This document shows, in pieces, positions 12,190 through 24,239 of a stretch of 64,000 bases of DNA. Origin of the DNA: Saxidomus purpurata (Eukaryota > Mollusca > Bivalvia > Venerida > Veneridae); NCBI GenBank assembly GCA_022818135.1, contig JAFMSR010000016.1, forward strand, positions 10,622,761 to 10,686,760. The letters run 5' to 3'. The translations under genes were made by a program, and so were the position numbers. The notes beneath the pieces are model-generated. The model had not been told where the DNA came from, made no database searches, and saw nothing but the letters and a program-made list of their open reading frames with translations. The number at the start of each line of letters is the position of its first letter. The stretch's first letter is position 1.

Positions 12190-12407
12190 AAAAGCGAAGA
12201 TGTCTTGATACTTTCTTAAAAGCCCTCTCGTAAGAGTCTTTGTAAAAAGTGTTTTTAATCATCCCTCTCTCATTTGTTCGTATAAATATCCTCCCGTTGG
12301 TAATACTAACTAGAAAGCATACAGTCCTCTTTCATATGTTTTTTCTTGCTTGTATAGTTTAGCTTATGATTTAAAGATTTGTAGTCTGACTTGGATTTTT
12401 TACTAAA
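12190..12407 (+). promoter_or_regulatory. C1q gene 1 proximal promoter and 5' UTR
   Basis: A TATAAATAT box lies at 12281-12289, 119 bp upstream of the ATG. It is preceded by a block repeated before all four C1q genes, with two GCCCTCTC motifs and CTTGATACTTTCTTAAAAGC. Transcription probably starts near 12311. The leader contains two short upstream frames: an 8-codon one at 12336-12362 and a minimal ATG-ATT-TAA at 12366-12374. Confidence 0.75.
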
Positions 12408-13590
12408 ATGTTCATCTCAACCGGTTATATCTTAGTGGTTTTGTTTCAAATTTATGGTGTTGAAATTTCTTTCGCTAAAGAACCGATGTGTTCCAAATTC
12501 TCTTACGAAGAACAATTATTGGAAAAAATGATCCGAACTAAAATTAAGGTCGAAACTATGGAAAATGAATGGAGAACGACACAGGCAAGTGTCTTGGACA
12601 CTCTGGGTGAAATTAAAAAGAAAGTCAACGACATCACTGACAAGTTTGAAAACCTAAGAAGTAATGTCACCGAAGAACTGGCAGCAAAATCCAAGGATAA
12701 AGAATTGATGATACGTAAGTAAATCACATAGATGTACTCAGAACTTAAATAAATTGATAACATAATATTAATTTGATATACTGTTTTTACATATTTAACT
12801 TATCATTGCGTCTATTGTTGTTGCTGTTGTTGATGCTATTGTTTCAGCAATTTACTGTTTGCAACTGCTGTTATTTTATAATTATTGTGTCCGGATACGT
12901 ATTCTACAAATATTACATATTTTATTTATTATAATTGTCCGTGTTCTGTCCTTCAAATGATTTACATGGAAAAACTGTTCGGCATTAGCTTTCAGCAAAA
13001 CATATTTCTGATAAATGTACATTAAAGAATGTATGCGTTCTCGGATCACGCCAAAATACATTAATTATGATCATTGTATTTGCCTGCACAATATGTTTTA
13101 CCAACATGTTTGCTCTATATAATAATATTGATGCCAGTAATTAAACATTTTGCGATCAACATTCATTTTCTTTACAGAAGATGCAAACCAGGCAGCCATC
13201 GGATTCCATGCTTATCACGTGACAGACACTGATCTTTCGACAGAAGAAATAATTTTGTTTGACCAAATCAGGACAGACAATGGTTCCGGATATGATACGA
13301 TTACTGGGATATATAGAGTCCCTGCCAGTGGATTGTATCTTTTCTCGACACACATTTGTACATCATCTGAAGATATTGCTATGTATGGCATTGTACTAGA
13401 TCACATTGAAATATCTAGAGGATCTCAATTTGCAAAGGACTCTTACACGTGCCATTCACATAAAATTGTTGTTAGTGTGAAAAAAGGGCAACACGTTTGG
13501 GTACATTGCCCAAGTGGTGGATTTATCGGTTCCAGGCTCGACGAAAGCACTTACATGTGGAATTCTTTTAGTGGAGTTCGAATTAAGTAA
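12408..13590 (+). CDS. Secreted coiled-coil C1q-domain protein, paralogue 1
   Basis: Two coding exons, 12408-12714 and 13178-13590, joined by a phase-1 GT-AG intron (AC|GTAAGT, TTTACAG|AA), give 239 residues. Residues 1-23 form a signal peptide, Cys28 follows, and 32-102 is a charged coiled-coil stretch with an NVT sequon at 86. Residues 107-239 form a C1q domain with the AIGFHAYHV start, GSGYD, GIYRVPASGLYLFS and the terminal WNSFSG; cysteines lie at 163, 194 and 213. Proteins of this family are secreted and usually trimerise; many in bivalves are pattern-recognition lectins, which is inference here. It is the most diverged paralogue, one codon shorter at the C-terminus (VRIK for ALLS-K/N). 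The ATG is shared by all four genes. Confidence 0.9.
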
Positions 13591-13656
13591 CTGAATTACA
13601 CACTGCTAAATCTCCATTGTGAAAAAAGTTGTGTTAGATTTCATTAGAAGTTATCA

Positions 13657-13662
13657 AATAAA
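13657..13662 (+). promoter_or_regulatory. Polyadenylation signal of C1q gene 1
   Basis: AATAAA lies 67 bp after the stop, within a 3' UTR block (ATCAAATAAACAGAGATATAG) conserved in all four genes. Confidence 0.8.
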
Positions 13663-13793
13663 CAGAGATATAGACATGTTTCAGTTAAATTTTGTTTTCT
13701 TGTTTCTGACTTTTGACGAAATTTCAATTTCGATTGTACATTGATAAATGTGATTTAACGCATATGTTTAATCAGCATTTATTTTTTAAATAA

Positions 13794-15084
13794 CCCTCTA
13801 GAGCCCAATGTTGCACAGATGCAACATCACATCATAAATGTTCACTCTGCTATCAAATTTGGCTTATTTACATTTTGAATACTATTCTTAGTTGTACTTG
13901 GCATGTATGTGTAACAAGACAAGTATGTTCCAAACACAATTTTCATGATGAGTTACTTCCCCTTGTTATACATCCGCCATTTGTACCAAGAAAATGGAAA
14001 ACAATTATTGACTTGTTTCAACAGCTGTACTTTTAAGAGGAAAGAATTAGTTAGCTGGTATTTCTGTGTTCAATCATGGAATATAAGCTTGATTTTTCAC
14101 TTGGTTACATTGATTTCTCTATATCTGGCATACATTTCGAAGATTCATTTTCAGAATGTGCATGTTGCACCTGTGCAACATTGGGCTTTTGTGAAAAGTA
14201 AACTTTTACAAGCACATCATACAAGTACCTTACTTTCGCAGTTAACTGATTAAATTTCTACCTTAAATTGTATTTTAAGAATAATTGTAGTACATTCCAA
14301 TAATTTTCAAAACTTTTCTACTTGACATCCCATACTAACTACTATGACTGAATAGCAAGGTTTGGAGAATTTCGAAATTTTTCACATTTAGAGTGACCTT
14401 GACTCATTTAAACAACTTTGATATGATTATTTGATCTTAACCATTGACCATAGTCACTCCATAAACAGTATGTGTCATTTTATGTCTATCACTAGTGTTT
14501 TTTTAAAATCTGACAGTGAAAAATTATAGAATTTGTGAGTTAATCAAAGCTTAGTTGGACTACTTTTTTTAACCCAGTCAGTGACCTTGACCTTTGACAT
14601 TGGGACCCGGGAAAGTATAGCGGTCAACTATTGCTGATGACTAACGTTCGTATTAAAGTAGACTTTAGTTCAATGTTGGGTTTTACTTTGAGGTCCCCTG
14701 ATGTTGATGGGGTGTCAAACCATTATTTTGCCATGGCATAGGCTCGGTAGAGGTCAATGAATGTATAAAGAGGCTAAACTTTTATTGGTATATGAAACTA
14801 CCTGTGTATAAGTATTTTTCTTCAATCATATAGGTGTCAATTATCTTTAATTATGTCATGATAATTATAACTAAGTCCTAAACTAGTTTTAAGTACTAAT
14901 GTTGCACTGGTGCAACATATACCGTAAAAGCCCAACGTTGCACTCGTGCAACATCAAAAAAATTCTTTACCAAGAACAGTAGACATAAAATTGTTTGGTT
15001 TTTAAGTATGACTCATCAGTGCCTCCTTATAAACAAACAATCAGAATTTTCCAACAATTGTGACATGGGTTGGGTTCTAGAGGG
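13794..15084. mobile_element. piggyBac-like non-autonomous element, 1,291 bp, ATAA target duplication
   Basis: The ends are CCCTCTAGAGCCC and GGGTTCTAGAGGG, a 13-bp inverted repeat with one mismatch, starting CCCT as in piggyBac. ATAA is duplicated at 13790-13793 and 15085-15088. The uninterrupted AAATAAATGAAAAAT site is present after C1q genes 3 and 4. Four imperfect palindromes of the form GTTGCAC-NN-GTGCAAC lie inside, near 13808, 14160, 14900 and 14939. No transposase frame is seen; a 102-codon frame at 13945 resembles nothing known. Confidence 0.8.
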
Positions 15085-15337
15085 ATAAATGAAAAATAAT
15101 ATTTTCATTTCTTCATTGTTGTTGTTGTTGTTTGTATTATTTCATCTTCAATGCCTTGTTGGCAGATATCGCATTCTAATCAGTGACACTATTTCCTCTT
15201 TGCACCATTCGGTTATTTATCTAGTTTCTATTTTATCAAGTTTGTGACGATGTCTGTTTCCCCCCTATACATTGCATTGTATTTACATTACTTTTCAGAA
15301 AGTTGCTGAACGAGAATGAAGTTGTTCATTTTTAGTA

Positions 15338-15490
15338 CAGTAACTCTGTATATAACGACTCCGGATATAGCGAAATTCCGGATATAAGGAACAAATTTTC
15401 ACCCGAGTTTTTTATCTTTATTTATATTATGTAAAACTGTTAAATGGATATAGCAAACTCCGGAAATAAGGAACACATTGTAATGCCATT
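15338..15490 (+). mobile_element. Short Tigger-like MITE, right end lost
   Basis: The left end CAGTAACTCTGTATATAACG and the repeated CCGGATATAGCG/CCGGATATAAGG motifs match the complete copies at 31747-31937 and 61438-61614. The right terminus is missing and the sequence jumps to the SINE flank. Confidence 0.75.
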
Positions 15491-15561
15491 TCCTGGTATC
15501 AAGTATCTATATTTTTACTTAATTTTGATCACTGCCCTACAGTCTCCTTTTGCAATGCCAA

Positions 15562-15800
15562 GGGGAGCGGTGGTGTAGAGTTTAAAGTGTCTATCGCTCA
15601 TCCCGGAGGTTGCGGATTTGAGCCTCACAGGGGTCACGACCGTACCACCTCATATGATACCAGTACTGTATTTGCAGGAAGCAAACTCGAGAGTGAATCG
15701 ATAAGCTGCAAGCTTTCTTCACAACCGAGCTGATATAACTAGTATAAACTAAGAAACAAAAATCATGATGCTGTTTAAATGTACTCTTCTCCCTCATATA
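15562..15800 (+). mobile_element. tRNA-derived SINE (family 1)
   Basis: The copy begins GGGGAGCGGTGGTGTAGAG. The B box region is mutated (GGATTTGAGCC, 15613-15623). The tail continues through GAGAGTGAATCGATAAGCTG to about 15800. Its position after the MITE is the same in all four units, so it predates the unit duplication. Confidence 0.75.
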
Positions 15801-16733
15801 AATAAAAAAATTCCTTCACATAAAATAATTTGTATCGTGTAAACAGAAGCTTTACCAAAAAAAAGATTTGACAAAATTGATTTATCTTTGACAAAGTGCG
15901 TTAACAAATGACCGTCTGAACTAACGATGATATACATGTATAGCGTAACCACGTGTTAGAAAAACTTTGAAGTTTGATTCATTTCCAGCCAATGGTCGCA
16001 GAAATTCTAGTGGGGTGTGGTGGATTGTCGTAGTAAAAAAAGTAATAGCCGTAATTCAGTGAAACAGAATCAAGACGTAATGTGTTTGTGATACACTGTT
16101 AACTTTCCCATGAAAAGTGTTTAATTCATGCAGTGATTGCATAACAGTTTTTTATCATCTTTTATTATATATACTAATTATTTATTCTCGATTGCAAAGC
16201 AAGTCCTTACAAGACTCACTCCAGATTGAATCAACCTCGATCAACGTCGTAAAAGTAAATTGGCCAATACAGTTCTCCATAGCAGTTAAACAGTCCCAAG
16301 AAGCTTAATTCATTAAATTCCAGGCAGTAGTGGCTTGGAAGTATCATAGAAAAATAAAAGGCAAATATATGTATTACATGTAGTAATAATTAATAGGTAT
16401 AAATATGGCGTTCCGTTTGGGTCTGAAGTAATAGATATAACCACTAGTAGTACAATTTGTACCTTCAGATATAAATTTATACCTGCAGGTATAAACATTG
16501 TAAATATAATTATACTCGCAGGTACACATTTTATAACTAGTTGTTATGTGTGTTTCTTTTTACCCAAATGCTACGCCATACATAAATCCACAAAAATTTT
16601 CCAGAGTCGGAACATGCTGATAACATACTAGTAAGCATTTAGTCATGGGCGTGACATCATTAAACTTTGGTCACTACTTGCGTTCAATTGTTCGAACGAA
16701 AAACGCACTGTGAGTTATCATTTATATCAATAA
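15801..16733 (+). repeat. Segmental-unit flank after the SINE
   Basis: This stretch is collinear with 32330-33240, 51320-52290 and 62745-63500, including the ATTACATGTAGTAATAATTA block and a TACCTGCAGGTATA palindrome near 16481. No gene is supported. Confidence 0.7.
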
Positions 16734-16737
16734 TTAA

Positions 16738-17141
16738 AGTGACATTATGCGCATTTTTTTAAGTAAAAATCCAGCTGAATAAGCGTAGAGGAAATAATAG
16801 CTTTTAACCCAATACACCAAACTCTTCACGCTACCAGTATGAAATAATACTTTTCAAAATATTGATTTTCTTATTTGACTGGGAGAGTCAATTTAAGAAA
16901 AGAACAACTGCATGCAGGAGTTGCTTCCCTTCCACTGCCGAAATCTCTACCAATATCAACAACGACACAATCAAATATCATTATATCAGTCCGATTTATT
17001 TATATCTAAAGCACCAACTTCAAATTCTAATGCGGCATAATCATTAATTTAACATATTTAAATGAACAGCAACCAAAAATTGCTTTCATAAAACTGTCAC
17101 CAAAAATACACTATGTGCAGTAAGATGCGCGTAATGTCACT
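16738..17141 (+). mobile_element. TTAA-targeting MITE, copy 2, 404 bp
   Basis: The inverted termini AGTGACATTATGCGCAT and (reverse complemented) AGTGACATTACGCGCAT are flanked by TTAA at 16734-16737 and 17142-17145. The same site is empty in the other units, as ATAATTAAGGAGTCGCAACC near 33245 and 63500 and a similar sequence near 52287. This is the cleanest copy in the window. Confidence 0.9.
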
Positions 17142-17145
17142 TTAA

Positions 17146-18156
17146 GGAATTGCAACCTGTTGAAAGCTCCTTGAACAGAAACACGCAATATCTTCATGTA
17201 GAAAAAGCCCATGGAGATCCGAATTAACCGAACAAGTGATGAACGGTAACATATATTGTATGTACGGAGGGACGGATGAAACGGAAAACTGTATTTTTCC
17301 CAAATCGTAGTCATGATTATTATATTTCTTGTATACTTACTTTAATTTCTTTCTGTCACATTCACAATTATACAGAAGAATAAAATATTCGCACAAAGAA
17401 ATGCTCAGTTACTCTCAATACAACGCTTTAAGAAGTGAAAATGAAACATTCCAGAATGTCCGTATCGTATTTGGATTTGCTTTTCCTGTCATTCTTAAGC
17501 ATATATTTCTAAATCAATCAACAAAACAATTATAAAAGCATTCTTACCATCAAAATAAACAATGCCCTGCTTGTGTTCTTCATGCTACGAGAGTCTTAAG
17601 TGGTGTATTTATTTACCTGAAAGATACAATTTCAAAGGAGAAGAAGTGTCAAGATTTACAAAAATCAGCATATCTGTTAGAACATGTCCGTATTTGGATT
17701 TGTTTTTCTTGTCATTCCTGAACATATAATTCTAAATCAATCAACAAAACAATTATAAAAGCATTCTTACCATCAAAATAAACAATTCCCTGCTTGTGTT
17801 CTTCATGCTACGAGAGCGTTAAGTGGTGGTTGTATTTACCATAAGTTACTAGACAATTTAAGAATTATCTTAATACACTATAACTTAAGAGACTTTCGAG
17901 ATAGCGGAAAAAACTTTGAAGTTCACCTTAAGTACACCTCACGAGTACCTTACGGCCTAAGGTACGTTCGAGATAGTGGCCCTGACTAGACCATTTTATC
18001 GATTAAACCATTTTTCCCGCGTTTCAGCTGTAACTTTCTAAACAGAAGAGACACAACCATGTCATGAATGAGTGGAACACAGATACACAGTTGCCTCTCT
18101 TTGCAGAAAATTTCCTCTCAGTACATTAGATTTTAGTGATATATTGTTTTATGTAT
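17146..18156 (+). repeat. Segmental-unit flank with local duplication
   Basis: The stretch is shared with 33250-33960, 52295-52940 and 63505-63830. Unit 1 alone carries an internal duplication: 17458-17622 is repeated at 17687-17844 (TTCTTACCATCAAAATAAAC block). No gene is supported. Confidence 0.7.
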
Positions 18157-18160
18157 CTAT

Positions 18161-18249
18161 GCCATGCCATGCCATGTCATGCCATGCCATGTCATACCAT
18201 TATAATTAAAGATGGAGATATCTTTTCAAGTCAAGTCAAGTCAAGTCAA
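18161..18249. repeat. (CCATG)n and (TCAAG)n microsatellites
   Basis: Imperfect pentanucleotide runs occur at 18161-18200 (CCATG/TCATG) and 18226-18249 (TCAAG, nearly five copies). Confidence 0.9.
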
Positions 18250-18564
18250 AAGTTTATTAAATATAGCGAAGGAATCCGGTCCAAAATACACAACATATAT
18301 TTATGATACATGTTATCAAATCAAATAGTTGTGATCCCACAAAATATACACTCACTGGAGTTGTAATACCCTAAACGTTGTTTAAAAGCTTTTCCAGATA
18401 CACGGCTGTTTTGTATAATACCTTTTCGTTATCTGAACCAAGTATGTCATAAAAGCAAGGTAGGGCAAAAACGTTCTATGCCTGCTTCCTACTTACAGAG
18501 TACTATTTTGCGCAAGACTCGGAGTATTTTTGTGAACATGAAAATGCCTTTTATGTGCGTCTAT

Positions 18565-18706
18565 GAGAACTGCTATCTATGATAACTACCATCTATGAGA
18601 ACTACCATCTATGAGAACTACCATCAATGAGAACTGCCATCAATGAGAACTGCCATCTATGAGAACTACCATCTATGACAACTACCATCTATGAGAACTG
18701 CCATCA
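18565..18706. repeat. 16-bp minisatellite, about 9 copies
   Basis: The unit GAGAACTACCATCTAT is repeated from 18565 with variants (CTGCTATC, GATAACT, CATCAAT). Neighbouring units lack it: the corresponding flank near 34130 and 35340 has a single related CTATGAGAA. Confidence 0.95.
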
Positions 18707-18849
18707 GAGCTGGATCAAACTTCACCAAAAGTAAAATTAATTTCTTCGTTCAAAAGGTGTTGCTGTGGCTTACGCAGATAACGCACGTTAGAAGGGCAGC
18801 TTATAAATGTGTTTTTTCCCGATTATACTGATGTACTAAGAAATAAAAT

Positions 18850-20030
18850 TAAACAGAGCGTATTTTTGCACAATATGTTTCGTCTTTATTATACGTCTTC
18901 TTCAGGTGCAGTAAAGAACATAACAAACAAGTAACGTCACGTCCGCTAAATGTAGCGCGTAACGGAACGTGACATACGGCGGCAAATTACACAAGACAGT
19001 AAATCAAAAAGGATCTGATAACAAAATACTATGGTTTTCAAGAAAAATTAATAAACAACAAATGTATACAGTATATTATACTTTCTGTTATACAATGCAA
19101 AAATAAAGGGAGATAGCAGAAATATAAATTAAGCGTTTTCAGAAAAAATCTAGTACAACATATAGTTGTAGTATTAAGAAACATCTTCTGTAAAGATATG
19201 CTACATTTAATCAGAAAACATAAAATAGAAGAAGTAATAATATAGTTAGTAATAATTTAGATATAAATATTAAATACGTAACTGAATTATATTGTCTACA
19301 CAACTTTGAGAAGCAAATCACTGTCGAGACCCTTCTGGGATAGAGTATCAAGATTGTGTGAATCCAAAACGTTTCCTTTCTCAACCTGCTCATATCACTG
19401 GCCACATTGTCAATGGGCATACATCTAAAATATTTAAGTGTGTGCCCACATTCGTGACAAGCAACATTCGAGCCACGTTCTAAAGGCTGTGATTTTAAAA
19501 TATCAAACCTATGTTTATTCATACTGTACGTTGAGATAATTTTTGTCGTGATTGTGCAACATAATGTATTTTACATTTTACATGTAATTTTGATGAACAA
19601 TTCATACTGGTTTTTACAGGAATGATTTATGAGTTATTTGTGACTCAACAATGTTAGAACAATGACCGCATCCCCCTTGTAGCTGCCCGATAAGTAGACA
19701 AAAAAATAGTTTTCAAAAGATGATATTTGAGATTCTAAGCACACTTAAATGCTACAACACGTGAGTGCGCATAGACATGCTGAACCAATTGGTTTGGGGA
19801 TAATCTAAACAGGTTCCAGGATTTATAAAGAATATGGCCTATATGCGGAAGAGATTGATTGTATTCAATGGCAAAGGGTATTTTATCATTGTCAGTTGAA
19901 TTTTTATTATGTGATAACCGGCTTCTTCCTGAGACAACTAAATAAAAGACAGTCAACATTAAGAGAAAAACAAGACCTGGAATGTTACATGGATTTCTAT
20001 TATGATTGAAGCGGTGAACCAAAAACTAAA
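18850..20030 (-). pseudogene. Penelope-like element, C-terminal half (linker and GIY-YIG endonuclease), minus strand
   Basis: On the minus strand, 20022 to 19735 reads KIPFAIEYNQSLPHIGHIL, KSWNLF and RVVAFK, the conserved linker after the Penelope RT. A degenerate GGCGHC stretch follows, then HRFDI and SNVACHECGHTLKYFRCMP, then RLRKETFWIHTILILYP (19211-19522), the end of a Penelope-type GIY-YIG endonuclease. Stops lie between the two parts, so it is inactive. It abuts the plus-strand RT half head to head. Confidence 0.75.
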
Positions 20031-20039
20031 TTTTACAGT

Positions 20040-21270
20040 AACATAAAGAAAGAAAACCTTGAACGTCTGGAGTCTCTATTTTCAGACAAAGACATCATTA
20101 TTAAAAAGGCTGACAAATCTTCTATCATGAAAATAATGCACACAACTGACTATATTGCAAAAGTAAACAGACATCTGTCTGACGAAAAATATTTAAAAAG
20201 GATTCAAAAAAAATATTATAAAAAGGTTGATATAAATAGGTGTGATGATATAAGAAATGTAATCCCAAACTGTATACAAGACATTAGTAAGACAGAAAGT
20301 TAAGTGTCTGATGAAATTGATATATTTCCAAGTTAAATTCGAGATTCACCTTTCTACATTTTGCCCAAAAATCACAAATCTTTTGATATTAACCTACCAG
20401 TCAGCTATCCCGCGCGTCCTATAGTGTCTGAGATAAATTCTCACACACAATATTTCTTAGTACATTAATTACGTACTTATATAATTTATGAGATCGATTC
20501 GATCATATCTATATAAGACACTACCGACTTTCTTCTTAAACTTAAACAGTGTAAAGTTAAACCCCTTAGTTATTTAGAACTTTAGACGTAGCATCGTTAT
20601 ATGACGATATTCTGCATTAGACTTGTTCTAGAAAATAATTATTTCAGTTTAGTGATGAGCATTATGTACAGATGATGGGAACTGCTATGGGAAGCCTCAT
20701 GTCCAGTAGATATTCTTCTCTCTTTATGGGAAAACTGGAACTGGAGTTTTTAAACTCGTTTACTCTCAAACTAAATGTATGGTTTCGTTTTTTGGATGAC
20801 ATATTCATGATATGGGATCATTCATTAGAAGAATTAGAGGAATTTATTAACCGTCTTAATTCTGACCATGCTAGTATCAAATTTACATATACTGTATCTG
20901 ATAAAAAGGTCTCGTTCCTTGATGTTGATGTGATGCTGACGAAAAAAATGATCTATACACAAATTTTCATGTCAAGAATACTAATATTCATCATTTCGTT
21001 GAATATTCGAATTTGAATATTCTTCCAATCATCCAAACTCATGTAAAGACGGTATTCCATACAATCACGCAAAGAGATATCGCCGTATCATTTCAGGTGA
21101 TGAATTTAATGAATCTTAAAACGAATTAAAACAACATTTTATTGATGGAAGTGATCCAGAAAAGAATAAAGACCAAGCTTTCAAAAAAGCGTCTCAGTTG
21201 TCTCAGGAAGAAGCGTTATTACACAAACAGAATTCAACAAAATTTCCATCAGATACCTTTTCTTTGTAAT
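20040..21270 (+). pseudogene. Penelope-like element, RT half, plus strand
   Basis: The frame fragments read DKDIIIKKADKSSIMKIM and DYIAKVNRHLSDEKYL (20085-20200), FYILPKNHKS and ARPIVSEINSH (20350-20445), then GTAMGSLMSS, FRFLDDIFMIWDHS (the RT catalytic aspartates) and IKFTYTVSDKKVSFLDVDV (20672-20940). The end is KDQAFKKASQLSQEEALLH (about 21170-21220). These motifs identify a Penelope RT. Several frameshifts and stops show decay. Confidence 0.8.
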
Positions 21271-23780
21271 GCTGTCCAGTTTTTTTTTCAAATTGAAAGA
21301 AGTTATCACATGAAATGTCGGCAGATACCTTTTGTTATGCTGTTCAGATTTTCAAGTGTAAGGCTAATTATATAAAATAAGTCTTGTGGCAGTAATTAAG
21401 TTAATGAGCATTAATAAAAGTGTAGACTGGATGTGTCCTACACCGCCTCCTTGTAAAGTGCTTAAAATACACTAAATAAGAAAACAGAACACTTAGCTTA
21501 TGCTCAATTAGGTAAATACATGCAACTAGTCTTTGATTACTTGTCGAGGCCAAAATGTTTTGATTTTACATTTGTTTGTTTCAAAGCCCAACATAGATAT
21601 GTTTTGTTTTCAGACCTTACAGCAATATAAATGAATTCCACGGCTAAAAAAGAATAAAGCATTTTCAGTATAAAGTCCATATAATGTATTTTCTTAAGTC
21701 AATACAAATTTAAAGCTCTTTTGTACAGGATTAAATAAGAGGAACTTTTTCAAAACTCTTTTGTTGGTTCTAACGATGTTATCCTACAGAAAATCCTATA
21801 GCTTGACAATAAAAATGCATTATCCGCCTAAATAAACAAAACGGTGAACAGTGTATCGCCATATCAAGCACCAAAGGCCCGTTGTTATTGCACTGGAAAA
21901 ATTAAACCTATCATTATCTCATTCGATTCCAGGATACGTATTTCTTAATAAAACTAAAAAAACATTTGCATTATGAAAGGAGCGTGAAGGCTCTTTCAAC
22001 AAAATTTAGATGGTTAACTAATAGAACGATGTTTTATTTTGTAAGTCGGACACCTTGACCTTTTTAATTTCCAAAGTGCTTTTCTTCTTGCTATTGTTAT
22101 TTATGGTTTTTATATATGAGCCAAATTTGAAATAAAACCATACAATACAAATGGCAAAACAAAAAAGGTACCCCTTTATAAAAACATCCCCGAGGTATAG
22201 CCCTTTGCAGACATTATCATGTATCAAATACAGTGAATACTATTCTAACTTACAAAAAAGTTTCGAGAAACTAACAAGTATTCGATCTTCCGGCGTGACG
22301 ACACGAAGCCCCGAAAGATGACGAAACGAAGACACGACAAACTAGCAGATAGTCAACAGTTCGTGTCTTCATGTTTACGGATGAAGGCATGGAAGCAAGA
22401 ATTCATATCCTGTTTCGCTATTTCAAGTGTTGCAAGATAAGAAGATAAGACAGAAATTATTCTGCCAGTGACCAGAGCAACAGTTTTATCTGTTGTCTGT
22501 ATTCGATAACATAAAATTATACCATTAAAGATAAAAAGTCATTAAATAGAACCTAATAATACCTTATATAAGTTACGTGTTTTTGGGCGTTTTAGGGGGA
22601 CAAAAAACCACATACTTAGAAATAGGATCTGTCTATTTGGATACTTTATAGAATGCATTTTTAAAACTCCATGGCTACAAGTAAATAATAATTGGTTATA
22701 TGGATCTATTGTATACTTGTATGATATATTATTCAAGGTTGGCACTTACAAATTCAGCTGTTGCAAAGTTTCGTCATAAAGACTTCAAACATCAAATGTT
22801 AACAACATTCTGTTACGTGTGCGGACATTTTGTTGCATAGCTACTTTCTGAAATCACCAATAACTAAATCAGTATGAAAGAAACGAAACTCTAATTTACA
22901 ATCAGTAGAAACACGTTCCATAAAACATTAAATTCATAGTGTGTGATTCAACAAAGGTCTAAAATTGTAGGTCTTTGGATTCAACATTTTTAAGTTTAAA
23001 CATATTTGTTCGTGTATTGTACAGCATTGTAATTAATGAACACAATACAATCGTGGATTGAACTGGAAGCTATAAACATCCTATTGAAGTTCTGCCCACA
23101 GCATACTATATGTCAGTACAAAATATTCAACTTTTTAAATCCAACATGAACAGTATGATGTATCGAGAGATTTTATGTTAGTCATTATTTCATGTGTATT
23201 TCGACTGGTTTGAGTGGGCTTACCCTTTTAAATGTATTAATCATGTTCCCCACCACAAAGTGGTGTGGAGCCATATTAATTCTGTGCTGTCTGTCTGTCT
23301 GTCTGTCATCGGTGGGGATATATTGATTTTGTGCTGGCTGTCCGTCTGCATGTCTGTCTCAAAGTTTGTCCGGACTATTCCTCTTATACCCCTTATATTA
23401 AGGGGTCGCTAGCTCAAATGTCAAGGTCACATGGACCGGTACAGAAAATCTTGTCCGCGCTTCTCATGCAAAACCAATCTGTTGGGATCACAAGAACAAA
23501 TGTCAAGGCCATTAAGGCTGGAGACATGCTTTTTTCATGAAAAAGAATCTCTAGTTAATGATCATTTTAATGTCATGTTTTCTTTGAAAGCACTTCTGAA
23601 AACGCTTCTGAAAACACTGAGATGATTTGAACGTCATATCAATATCTTGAAGGAAGAGAACCTGCAGTTGTTTCTGTTTTTTCTTGGGACCAGTCTACTA
23701 TCTCAATAAATTTATTGGTAAATATAGGGTTAACTGTTAATACCACTGGCTTTAAAAATATTTTCGACCATTAAAGTCGC
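21271..23780 (+). repeat. Segmental-unit flank, unit 2
   Basis: This is collinear with 38330-40700 and 56460-58500, starting with AATTAAGTTAATGAGCATTA and including block S1 (23000-23190). It contains the single-copy version (22240-22490) of the sequence that is triplicated at 57407-58075. Small frames here are not conserved between units. Confidence 0.75.
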
Positions 23781-24130
23781 AAACATAGAATTCACTGAAC
23801 AGTTAATCATGGTCTAAAGTGCGATTATTACAGATTAGTACGAATTTAGTACCGAATACGAGTTTACGTTATTTAACCGTCGCCAATGTAAATGAAGTCA
23901 CCAATCAACATCGACGTTACAACAAAAGTGCGTTCGAAATTAGAATTGGGCTATAATTTAGTAAACAAGAACCTAGATTTTCGCAGCTGGTCCAAAAATA
24001 AAATTACAACTAATTTTGACATTACGACTGCTCAGAAGAGAAACGGAAGCAATTGTCTACTGTGTTTACACATGATACGTACTTACAGAATCACTTATAT
24101 AATCTTTATCAAACAGAATATATCTTTTTT
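23781..24130 (+). repeat. Segmental-unit block S3, unit 2
   Basis: This is the same block as 4934-5290, 47322-47600 and 58680-58910, centred on GACGTTACAACAAAAGTGCG. Confidence 0.75.
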
Positions 24131-24239
24131 TTTAAGATAAGTAGTGCAGTCATTCTGGGGTTGGACCGGGAAAAAATTTGAACAGAAATGAATCCTTCAC
24201 CATGACTTTGCAAATGGACTACCTTTTAACATAAAGAAA

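Noticed and set aside
12503..12763. 86-codon antisense frames opposite C1q exon 1, recurring at 29500, 48124 and 59632
   Set aside because: Mirror of the codon pattern of the real exon. Presence in every paralogue follows from exon conservation.
13945..14253. 102-codon frame inside the piggyBac-like element as a transposase
   Set aside because: No acidic catalytic motifs or piggyBac-like residues; it spans one of the palindromes.
18880..18990. Hammerhead ribozyme in the Penelope 3' region (CTGAAGA ... GAAAC on the minus strand)
   Set aside because: The stretch between the two core motifs does not form a stem, so the required fold is absent.
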